Assembly (NCBI GenBank): GCA_963402885.1
Contig: OY727097.1
Coordinates: forward strand, 12,462,001 to 12,526,000
Length of the DNA stretch: 64,000 bases
Reading direction: 5' to 3'
DNA from: Antedon bifida
Lineage: Eukaryota > Echinodermata > Crinoidea > Comatulida > Antedonidae
Below, one piece after another: positions 51,845 through 61,453 of this stretch. The position numbers and the translations under genes are program-made. Within the stretch, counting starts at the first letter, position 1; the number at the start of each line of letters is the position of its first letter. The notes below the pieces were generated by a model, which was not told the origin of the DNA, made no database searches, and was given only the letters and a program-made list of their open reading frames with translations.

Positions 51845-53945
51845 GGTGATTCCCACGAAAGATAAAAAAAAATATCTTTCGGTTCGAGCACGGGGGATTA
51901 GAAATTCGTTGGAGCATACTATGAGAACGAGAATTAATAGGAAACCACTCTTTGATGGAATTGGAACAGACGCATCGATGTGCAAATTCTTTACATAATG
52001 TAATTCTTTTCGTATCAAGCGTCTGAAGATTAGTACTTTTAAGTGCGTTAAGATATGTGTCGTACTTAGGTTCCAATATAATCCGAAGAGCTCTTTTTTG
52101 AATTCGCTCAATCATGAGAGACTGTTTTATAGTAATACAACTATGCCACGCTGTTGAGGCATACTCGACAATAGGACGAACGTACCCCACATAAACGGAC
52201 ACCAAATCGCAAGCAGAAACTCCCAAACGCTTGAAACGATTAGGCATATATAATCTACGGCTACTATTAGAAATCATATTGCTAACAAGAGTATCCCATC
52301 TTAAATTTGCTTGTATAGGGATACCGAGAAGTTTTATTTCATGCACAAAATCCAGCAATTTACCACATATAACTAAGTTTGGAGGATCGGGGGGTGGGGG
52401 GGGGGGGGGGAGTGAGATATCATTACCGAACCATTTACAAACAAACTCCTCACAGACCTTTGCTAGAATCGACGTGAGGGATATAGGGCGAAGATTTGAA
52501 ACAATAGCAGGTTTAAATTTAGGGATAGGGGTAATAGTGGCGTCTTTCCACATTTGAGGAATGGAACCTTGGGCAAGGGATGCATTAAGAATACTAGTAA
52601 CATGGATACTAAATTCGCATGAAAATTCTTTAATCAATTTTCCAGGAAGTCCATCGGGTCCTGGGGCTTTTTTGGCGTTAATTAATAAGGCTGTGAACAT
52701 TTCCCAGATATGAATCTGGGGGGATGTAAGGTTGGGAGGTAGGCTGGTAGCTTATTGCGTTCAATCGGGCGGCTATTATGTGAGATTGAGGCAAAACTCT
52801 GATTGATTGCCTTAGCAATTTCAAAGTGGTCACTTTGGGGGACTCCGGGGACTGAAATTTTGGAATGGGATTGTAATTTATTGCTCATAATTTGGATTCC
52901 TTTATGCCAATTGGATGGATCATTCTTTTTTAAATTTGAAAGGCGGTCTTGATAAAAGGATTTTTTGCTGATTTGATAGGGAAAATGATTTTGTTTCTAA
53001 GGAAGCGCCACAGGTACGTTTTATTTTGGCAAAAGGCCACTTGGCGCTTTTTAATGGGAATCTTAATTTCTGGGGTCATCCAAGATTTGTCATTAGTATG
53101 CATTTTAGAAGTTTTTAGTGGAAAGTGAGTGTTAAAAGCACTATTGACTGTACAATAAAATAAATCAGCCTTAGCTTGGGGTGACTTAGCTTCTAGGACT
53201 TCAACCCAAGATTGACCAGTTATCCACCTCCCAAATTCAAACATACGATGCTTAGGCATAGGTCTAAAAATACTTTTCCTAATACTACCATTTAATTTAA
53301 GGCCGCTCGGGGCCCAAAAAAACGACTACTATATCACTACTACAAAATTGGTGCACCAACAACTGGTTTACAATAAACGTTATTAATGTTAGTAACAAAT
53401 GTCCAAAATAGCAAGTTTACGTGTAGGTGTCACGAACACTTTCATAGAGTGAGCACGAAATTGGGTTGATATCAACTCTGTTAAAATCGCCCAGTATGAC
53501 GAAACCAATTTCCGGGTATATTGTCTTTAACTGATCAACAACAAAAATTATGTGGTCAACTAGCAATTGCTGATGTTCAAATTTTGGAGGTATATAAACA
53601 GCACAGACAGCGATCGCAGACACCTTGCGTGGGAGTCGGTAAGGACGAACATACAGCCACAAACATTCAAGAACATTGGGAATAATAACATCTTTAATCG
53701 GCGTTGCATACAGGGATATTGTCCGTTACGTAGACGGCAACTCCGCCACCAGTTTTTTCCTCTCTTAATTTAGTGAAAACATTAAAGCCATCAATTGATA
53801 AAAAATCTGTCGAGATTGAATTCGACTGCCATGTTTCTGTACAACAGCTATATCAACAGGGCATATACAGTTATTCTTAATAACGGCTTCTAATTTGTCA
53901 ATTTTGTTGAGTACGGAGCGAGTGTTTGTAAGTAAAACAAGGCCA
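51845..53945 (-). pseudogene. LINE-A, right copy (broken)
   Basis: This is the same element as 23206-25345. It holds endonuclease (IGFVILGDFNRVDINP, 53.5 kb), the linker (SFASISHNSRPIERN) and RT fingers (KAPGPDGLPGKLIKEF, LRPISLTSILAKV), then jumps into the RT thumb and C-terminal region (KLLGIPIQANLRWDTLV, RRLYMPNRFKRLGVSACDL, ERIQKRALRIIL). The catalytic RT centre is deleted at a G-rich junction near 52390-52410. It keeps the C-terminal part the left copy lost and lacks the centre the left copy kept. Confidence 0.82.
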
Positions 53946-54025
53946 TATACATGGCTGCAGTCGCGTGCTCAAGTTAGTGTTTACCGACCAACCAACCGAC
54001 CGACCGACCGACCAACCGACTGAAA
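53938..54025. repeat. CCGACC-bearing module
   Basis: GCCATATACATGGCTGCAGT...GTGTTTACCGACC with a short ACCG/ACCA run. It is the same module as at 25342-25400 and 57680-57775. Confidence 0.65.
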
Positions 54026-54624
54026 CAACTGAAAAATGTTTAAAAGCATTTATGACAATGAAAATGACAACTTCTTTTATTTTCTCTGTAAATAAAGTAA
54101 ATAAATTAACATTTATAATTACAAAATTGATTTAACAAAGAAAAGGGGAAAATTCTTGAAGCAGATGCTTATATTTTTTTTTTTACTTTTGACGTGTTCG
54201 TATAACGTAATTTCGAGTTGTAAAATGAATCAAATATGATGACATTAAAGAAAGGTTGTAAAACAGAAATCGGGCAAAAAGATTGCGTATTAAAGTGCAG
54301 TGCGCGTGCAAAAATATGCGCACTCATTGCAATTTTTTAAACGCTTAAAATTTACTGAAACGTACTCTTTTATTTTGAAAATGTTAAGCGCGTGTACGCA
54401 TGCGTTATATGCGCTACGCACGTAGTTGTATTGCCATATGATAAAAAATGACCTAAAATTTATGAGTACCAAATTTTATTTAATTGTGATTCATGCTTGT
54501 GAAGATATGATTACAAACGTGATTTCGTTAAATCGTGCGTAGACCGCGTAATTTTTGATTGCGCACCGTGAAAAACATAACCACATCGAAAAATGGACTA
54601 AGCTAGATGAAACTGATATCAAGA

Positions 54625-55005
54625 CAAGGCCATATACAAGTTAGTGTTTACCGACCGACCGACCAACGGACCGACATAGTGAGCTGTAAAGACAGGTAGA
54701 CCATGTTGAACCCACAAATGTGAAAACTCTCACAAATGTGAAAACAACCACAAATGTGAAAACGCATCACCCACAAATGTAAAAACAACCACAAATGTGA
54801 AAACGCATCAACCACAAATGTGAAAACAGCGCCCACAAATGTGAAAACGATCATCGCCCACAAATGTGATAACGCCCACAAATGTAAAAAAAAGAGAGAC
54901 TTTTTCGCCCACAAATGTAAAAAAAATCAGATCTAATAGTTCACTATATCGGTCGGTCTGTCGGTCTGTCTGTCGTTCCGGTATCACTATGCATTGTAGC
55001 ACGCG
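54625..55005. repeat. CACAAATGTGAAAAC array between inverted CCGACC modules
   Basis: About ten copies of CCACAAATGTGAAAAC at irregular spacing fill 54708-54920. The left flank is GTTTACCGACCGACC...CGACATAGTGAGCTG (54645-54680) and the right flank the same module reversed (CACTATATCGGTCGGTCTGT from 54945). The whole may be one inverted-repeat element. The open frames across it follow from the repeat. Confidence 0.6.
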
Positions 55006-55029
55006 ACTTAATGGCTGTTGGCCTTGTTT

Positions 55030-55880
55030 TCTCTTTTGCGTACACTTTCATGTATTTGATCGGGATCACATTTCCAACACAATATTTAATGTACTCATTT
55101 ACAGCAGTAGCATTAGTGTCGATATTATTATCGTCGAACATTCGAAGCAACCGCGTAATGTATCCACTGCATCTTCCGTCCAGGCGCGGTGTTCAATTGT
55201 GATTGGCTTGAATTGCTTAAAACGTTGTCTGTATTTCGGCAGCATACACATTGTATTATGATCAGATGCTCCTAGTGCCACTCGCGATTTCACATTATAT
55301 TCACACTTAATGTTTCTGAAACATGTGTCTAAGATCGTAGTGCCTCTCTAGTTTGTTTGGTAATATATTGCACATAACCCGGATAGCTAAAGCGGTATTT
55401 GTTAAAATCACCCAGTACGAGTTTAATGGAATCCGGTGATTTACTTTCGAGATCGTTTAACCTGCGTCTTAGCTCTTTGTTTACAATCGCCTTATTTGCA
55501 TACAACAATTACCAAATAAAATGGCCGCAAACCAACTATATTCAACTCTATGTCGGGTGAACAATAACGTTCTCGGATGAATTATTGCACAATGTATTGT
55601 TGAAGTAAAGACATACACCACCACCTCTGTTTTTGTCCGATTCACTGGTTCTGTCACCTCTAATAAGCTCATAATTTGGTATGTGTAATGCACTATCGGG
55701 AACGTCTACCCCCAGCCAGGTCTCGCTAAAACACATTAAATTAACATCACGAAACTCCTGTAAATATCTCAGATTACTGCATATTTCATCAATTTTATTT
55801 GGTAGCGATCTAACGTTTGCAAGAATGATGGAGGGGAGTGGACTCTTATTACCACTTTTCCTCATTTTTACCCGAGCCCT
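55030..55880 (-). pseudogene. LINE-B, right copy, 5' endonuclease portion
   Basis: The minus-strand frame 55548-55865 reads PLPSIILANVRSLPNKIDEI, then VNLMCFSETWLGVDVPDSAL and RGGGVCLYFNN, the N-terminal half of an APE-type endonuclease. The following sequence to 55030 gives the LGASDHNTM piece. RT is absent. It preserves the endonuclease middle that is deleted in the left copy. Confidence 0.8.
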
Positions 55881-57089
55881 ATGGAACTTTTAAAGCTAAA
55901 ACAGCCCCAAATTATATATATTATGATAAAGTGGTGTTTGCGTTTGAACTGGCAGTTACGACAAAAAATGTATCCAAGCTCCAAAATGTGTTCAGGTAAC
56001 ATATTTTGACTGCTAAATTCTTAACCATTGGTTTCATTTTGCCGTTACTGGGAGGGGATACGTTTAAAAAAAAAATTTTAACAAATCAAATGGATACCTC
56101 GATCATATCTATTTAGTGTACCATTTTTATAAAATAGTGTTGCTCTGTAGGCTACATCACAATACAATGCAAAAAAACAGAAAAATCACCATTGAAAAAG
56201 ACATTCCCTAACATTCAGTGCTCTAAATGGTAAAAACTATTACGGAATCTATTTGTACGAGGGGTGATGGACCGCTTCCTTGAACTTCAAAAATAGTGCA
56301 TATGAGATGGGTTGGGTCTTGCAAAATCAAATGTGTTTTCTTAGTAGAGTGATCTCTAATCAATCAAATTGAGATCTGCTCAATTCTAAGTATACGTGAA
56401 GCATAATTAACAATACATTTGAGTTCCAACTTATCCTTACATGTGGTCCCGGTAAACCATGCAACAATGAAAAAAAGTGAGAATACTTTTAATGACCGAT
56501 TTATATAAAAAAAACGTAGGCCTAATGGGAGGAGTAACTTCAAAATATGCAAAAAGTAAAAACGTTGAGCATGGGCCTTTTTGATAGCCTTAGTAATAAT
56601 ACTTATTGTCGTGCCATTTAAGATCTCTAGTGCTTTATTTACAATGTCAATTCCAGAGTGGGTATTTCATATTGTAGGTAATTTAAATGTGTGTGTTATA
56701 ATTATTTCGAGTGTTTCACCTGCTTTGATAGAAACTATACTGTAATGAGTTGAAAATGTAAACATATTAGTGTATTGGTAAACACATGATGTAGTGCAAA
56801 CCAAAGTAGTATATTTGTGCACATAATAGTAGGTGACATTTGTAATTGAGATCGTTTTATTTGACACGACAAAGCATGTGAACTCCTAAAAAACGTACAT
56901 AATCATATAATGTAGTACATTTTGAATGTTGACATGACATGATAAACATTAAAATTGATCCTTCTAACAGAGTTAGAGTTAACTTAGATTTTTCTCGTTT
57001 ACTTGGATTTCGTTCTTAATTAAGGTGTATTGTTTTATTTATTGTAATGCGCTGTGTTTTCTATAGGTAGATATTACATAGTTTGGATA

Positions 57090-57449
57090 CGCACATTTCT
57101 CTTATTATTACAGGGTAACACCGTGGCTTAAAAATATAATGTTTATTATAAAACATAGACCTTTGCAAACACACAACTTAGTTTATTAATGAAAAATATC
57201 ATAATTAAAATATACATTTGCATTAGCTGTAGGCCTACGTGTGGAAATAAAACATCTAAATGAATATGTATTTACAAAAAGCTACAATTATGTCTTCGTG
57301 AATTGTTGTTTTTTTTAGACCACACTAAGTGGTTGGTGTAACTTCACATTAATAATATATTGAAACATTATATGTTAATTAGTCACCTTAACATAGACCT
57401 TTGCCATATACGATGATTTAAAATTCAGAAAGTTTTAGTATTATAGTAT
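57090..57449. other. Flank of right duplication, no gene seen
   Basis: AT-rich sequence with no repeat or coding signal that I recognise. Confidence 0.45.
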
Positions 57450-57650
57450 TAAAGTTGAACCTCCGTGAGCGGCCACCTCCCGAAAGCGGCCACCTCCCTT
57501 TACGGCCGTACTTTCAAATGCTCGTTTGTTCTTCATCTAATTAGTGGACCTCCTGTAAGCAGCCATCTCACGTGAGAGGCCGCGGCAAATTTGTTTACAA
57601 TTCATTAGATTGTTTGTATGGTAAATTACCTCCCTGTAAGCAGCCACCCA
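57450..57650. repeat. GTGAGCGGCCACCTCC word array
   Basis: Degenerate copies of (C/T)GTGAGCGGCCACCTCCC, AAGCGGCCACCTCC and GTAAGCAGCCA occur. Related GTAAG-x-GACCA words fill the right half of the MITE at 3336-3844. Confidence 0.6.
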
Positions 57651-57674
57651 AAAAAAATCGTATTGACTTTTGAC

Positions 57675-57778
57675 AACAAGGCCATATACATGGCTGCATT
57701 CACGTGCGCAAATGTTAGTTAGTGTTTACCGACTGACCAACCGACCGACCGACATAGTGAGCTGTAGAGTCGCGTTTC
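57675..57778. repeat. CCGACC-bearing module
   Basis: GCCATATACATGGCTGCATT, then TTAGTGTTTACCGACTGACC, an ACCG run, and ACATAGTGAGCTGTAGAGTC followed by GCG. This is the fullest copy of the module in the window. Confidence 0.65.
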
Positions 57779-58087
57779 TAAAAATACAATGTTGATACTT
57801 ATATTGTGCATTTATATTATCTTTATTTCTTTATATTCCTGTGTTTTTTTAGATGAGATGAGAAAACTACACAGATTTTGACCAACCGAATTGTCTAAAA
57901 ATCATAAATAATACTAAACCATCTGATTATAAATTAAATTTAGAATATAGAGGCTAGTTGCGTTCAGAAAGCCGAAAAATATCGTGTATAGTCATAATAC
58001 GTGATTTTGGCCCTCTATCGGCAGAACCTCCCGTAATCAGTGGTCCCGCAATTAATAGGAATTGATACCTTTGGTTATAACAGCCCA

Positions 58088-58106
58088 GGGGCGGATTGCA
58101 ATAAAG
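58088..58106 (+). repeat. Harbinger left terminal inverted repeat
   Basis: GGGGCGGATTGCAATAAAG. It matches the right end with a 2-nt length difference in the last bases. Confidence 0.85.
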
Positions 58107-58273
58107 GTCTTAACCGCGGTCTTAGACTTAAGCCTAGGCTTTATACCGCCCTCAATGGAGGTCTTAGAATAAAGCCTCTTGCAATATAAAGTCTAAGCCT
58201 ACGAGAGGACGTTTCGCGGTCTTAGATTCTAAGCCTCCTCGTAGGCTTAGAATTCGTCGCGAAGACAAAAAAA

Positions 58274-59794
58274 ATGGCGAACTTCATCGCGGTGCAAGGC
58301 TATCGCGAGAGAATAGGTCGTATTTTTCGCGATAGATTGCATCCGCTTGATAAATATGATGACAACGAATTATATAGAAAATTTCGGTTCAACCGGCAAA
58401 GTATAATGACGCTTAGCGATAATCTAGCAATTGATTTGAATGTAACGAATAGGAATAATGCAGTCCCACCGGTCCTCCAAGTGTGCACAGCACTTAGATT
58501 TTATGCAAGTGGGTCAATGCATAACATTTCCGGCGATCTTTCTGGTAAGTATTAATATTAATAATTAGCACAACTACAATAATAATATTGTTTAGTTTTT
58601 AGTGATAATAATGAAGGTATAAAATTAGTAAATACTTAGTCTAATTAAGTAAAATAAATTATAATTATTTAGGCCTAGACTATGACTATCGCGCCGGCGC
58701 TAATATCGCGCCGGCGCTAGTTTACTCTCTCGCACCTTTACCCATTTAAAAATATTCACCAGCTGCACGGCGGCGGTATGGTGAGTGAGCGGAGTCAACA
58801 AGCCAATTAGTAAGCTTGTACTAGTAAATAGGCTGCTTGTTTTTTTTTTTTTTATCTTTTAGTTTAGTTTTTAATAAAAATAAAATTATGGTAAAAATAT
58901 CTATAATTTTAATATATAAATTAAGTTACATTTTTCTTATAAATTTATAAAGATAAATTTATACATATTCTCTATTATCAATTGTTATTTAATACTTTAG
59001 GTTAATTCAAGATTATAATATGTTGTATTCCTTTGTTTGTAGGAATTCATGAATCAACAGCTTGCCGAATTGTAAGGCAAGTTTCACTGGCCTTACAGAG
59101 ACATATGAATGAGTATGTGTTTTTCCCGATGGATGCAGCAAGCATTAGGGAAACAAAAATTAAATTTCACGACATATCTGGTTTCCCAAATGTCATTGGA
59201 GCGGTTGATGGCACTCATGTCCGGATACAAGCTCCAACAGTTGACGAATTTGTTTATGTTAACAGAAAAGGATATCATAGCCTGAACATCCAAGTCGTAT
59301 GTGACGCAAACATGCGATTCACAAATTGTGTAGTGCGTTGGCCCGGTTCAACGCACGATTCCAGAATTTTTAGAGAGAGTGGTATTGGCGTAGCTTTTGA
59401 AAATGGTGAAATGCCAGAAGGATATTTGTTGGGGGATTCTGGGTATGCTTTACGGCCATTTCTGTTGACACCCTTTATAAATCCAATTACTCGGGAAGAA
59501 CGAAGGTATAACAATGTACATTCCATAACAAGAAGTATTGTCGAGAGGACAATAGGTGCATGGAAAAGGCGGTTTCGGTGCATGCACGAAGAAAACCGTA
59601 TGCAGCCTCACAGAACCTGCGCTGTGGTAGCAGCAACAATGGTCCTTCATAATATGGCTCGTAATTTGGGTTTACCAGAAATTGAAAATGAAGAGGATAT
59701 TGATATAGGGGATGCAGGGCAGCGCAATGAACAAATTGAAGACAACAATGGACGTGCAATCAGGCAGATGGTTGCAAATGCAATTGCTAATTAA
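58274..59794 (+). CDS. Harbinger transposase (HARBI1-like), two exons
   Basis: Exon 1 is 58274-58544 and exon 2 59043-59794, joined by GTAAGT and TTTGTAG in phase 1. The product is 340 residues, the usual length for HARBI1-type proteins. An N-terminal helix-turn-helix-like region ends in GDLSG-IHESTACRIV across the splice. The catalytic triad is visible as GAVDGTHVRI (D), YLLGDSGYALRPFL (D) and SIVERTIGAWKRRF (E), with WPGSTHDSRIF between the aspartates. It excises and integrates the element together with the Myb-like partner. No stop or frameshift was seen, so it may be active. Confidence 0.93.
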
Positions 59795-59833
59795 ATTTGC
59801 AAAAAAATGTTTATACTGTATAAATGTTAAAGG

Positions 59834-59839
59834 TTTATT
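59834..59839 (-). promoter_or_regulatory. Candidate polyadenylation signal
   Basis: AATAAA on the minus strand, 16 nt after the proposed stop of the Myb-like gene. Confidence 0.5.
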
Positions 59840-59854
59840 AGATTCAATTTTTAA

Positions 59855-61453
59855 TTAAAATAATTGTGGCGCTGTCATAACAGCATCATCATTGTACATA
59901 ATACAGGTATTAATATATTAAATACAGTGTATTTAAATTGTATATAAATTGTAATTTATATATAATATATTAAAGATTTGTAAATTATTTGTAAACACCC
60001 ATAGAAATTTAATGAATTACTCATTAAATACAGTATTTATATATAAATTGTACTTTATATATAATATATTAGAGATTGTTAAATTATTTGTAAACACCAA
60101 TAGAAATTTAATGAATTACTCATTATTAAATACAGTATTTAAATATAAATTGTAATTTATATATAATATATTAGAGATTGTTAATTATTTGTAAACACCA
60201 ATAGAAATTTAATGAATTACTCATTAAATACAGTATTTATATATAAATTGTAATTTATATATAATATATTAGAGATTGTTAATTATTTGTAAACACCAAT
60301 AGAAATTTAATGAATTACTCATTAAATACAGTATTTATATATAAATTGTAATTTATATATAATATATTAGAGATTGTTAATTATTTGTAAACACCAATAG
60401 AAATTTAATGAATTACTCATTAAATACAGTATTTATATATAAATTGTAATTTATATATAATATATTAGAGATTGTTAAATTATTTGTAAACACCCATAGA
60501 AATTTAATGAATTACTCATTAAATACAGTATTTATATATAAATTGTAATTTATATATAATATATTAGAGATTGTTAATTATTTGTAAACACCAATAGAAA
60601 TTTAATGAATTACTCATTAAATACAGTATTTATATATAAATTGTAATTTATATATAATATATTAGAGATTGTTAAATTATTTGTAAACACCCATAGAAAT
60701 TTAATGAATTACTCATTAAATACAGTATTTATATATAAATTGTAATTTATATATAATATATTAGAGATTGTTAATTATTTGTAAACACCAATAGAAATTT
60801 AATGAATTACTCATTAAATACAGTATTTATATATAAATTGTAATTTATATATAATATATTAGAGATTGTTAAATTATTTGTAAACACCCATAGAAATTTA
60901 ATGAATTACTCATTAAATACAGTATTTATATATAAATTGTAATTTATATATAATATATTAGAGATTGTTAAATTATTTGTAAACACCCATAGAAATTTAA
61001 TGAATTACTTACTAGCCCTATTAAAAAAAAATACACACCTGCTGCAGCTGATGATAGTGCTGACCGACTCCCAATTGAACTTTCCACTCCACTGGATAAA
61101 CCAGCAAACAAACTGGAGTCTTCCCCACCGTATACATTGATAACCATTTCACTGCATTTCGGCATAACAAATTGTGGACCCCCTCCAGTAGGAGGATTTT
61201 TTTGACGATTCAGGTCTTTTTTGGCATCTGCCAATAAATTTTTCCATTTTTTTTTAATTTCGTCGACGGTTCGATTAACCTCACCATTTACGGCATTTAC
61301 ACTACTTAAAACCTCTTTCCATGCCTCAGCCTTTGAGTGCAACGAAACTCTTGACGAAAATTTTGAGTTCAAAATGTCTTTTTTGTATGAGAAAGCTTCT
61401 ATAAGGCATATTTTTTCAGTTTCGGTGAACGTCGGCCTACGCTTGTTGTCCAT
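59855..61453 (-). CDS. Harbinger Myb/SANT-like DNA-binding protein
   Basis: Exon 1 (61453-61039) encodes MDNKRRPTFTETEKICLIEA, then W-x-x-VL-x-x-VNAVNGEVNR and VDEIKKKWKNLLADAKKDLN. This is the tri-helical Myb/SANT-like domain (NAIF1/MSANTD type) paired with Harbinger transposases, which it helps carry to the nucleus and to the transposon ends. A donor GTGTGT at 61038-61033 can join to CAG/CGCC at 59871, giving APQLF and a stop at 59855 (143 residues). An AATAAA follows at 59839-59834. Without splicing the frame ends at 60968 (161 residues) inside the tandem array. Exon 2 is a proposal; the domain call is firm. Confidence 0.78.
59905..61010. repeat. 98-99 bp tandem array inside the Harbinger element
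   Basis: About eleven copies of a unit containing TTGTAAACACC(A/C)ATAGAAAT, GAATTACTCATTAAATACAG and the dyad TATATAAATTGTAATTTATA. The repeat starts recur every 98-101 bp, with GAATTAC at 60014, 60113, 60214, 60312, 60410, 60509, 60607, 60706, 60804, 60903 and 61002. Two subtypes (TTGTTAATTATT and TTGTTAAATTATT) alternate. It lies between the convergent genes, in the proposed intron of the Myb-like gene. Confidence 0.9.

Larger units (their letters stand above)
47687..57085. repeat. Segmental duplication, right copy
   Basis: Collinear with 20265-32725. It starts at GTTAGTTTTTCAGATACCAC and ends near ATATTACATAGTTTGGAT. It contains the 51 kb ankyrin exon and its own versions of LINE-A and LINE-B. 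It lacks the 28.9-31.6 kb block of the left copy and has gained a TTAA-flanked MITE and an insertion at about 48190-48440. Confidence 0.85.

Noticed and set aside
59033-59042. Upstream ATG at 59033 as the transposase start
   Set aside because: This ATG lies in the intron just before the TTTGTAG acceptor; joining from 58274-58544 restores the conserved GDLSG-IHESTACRIV segment and a normal family length.
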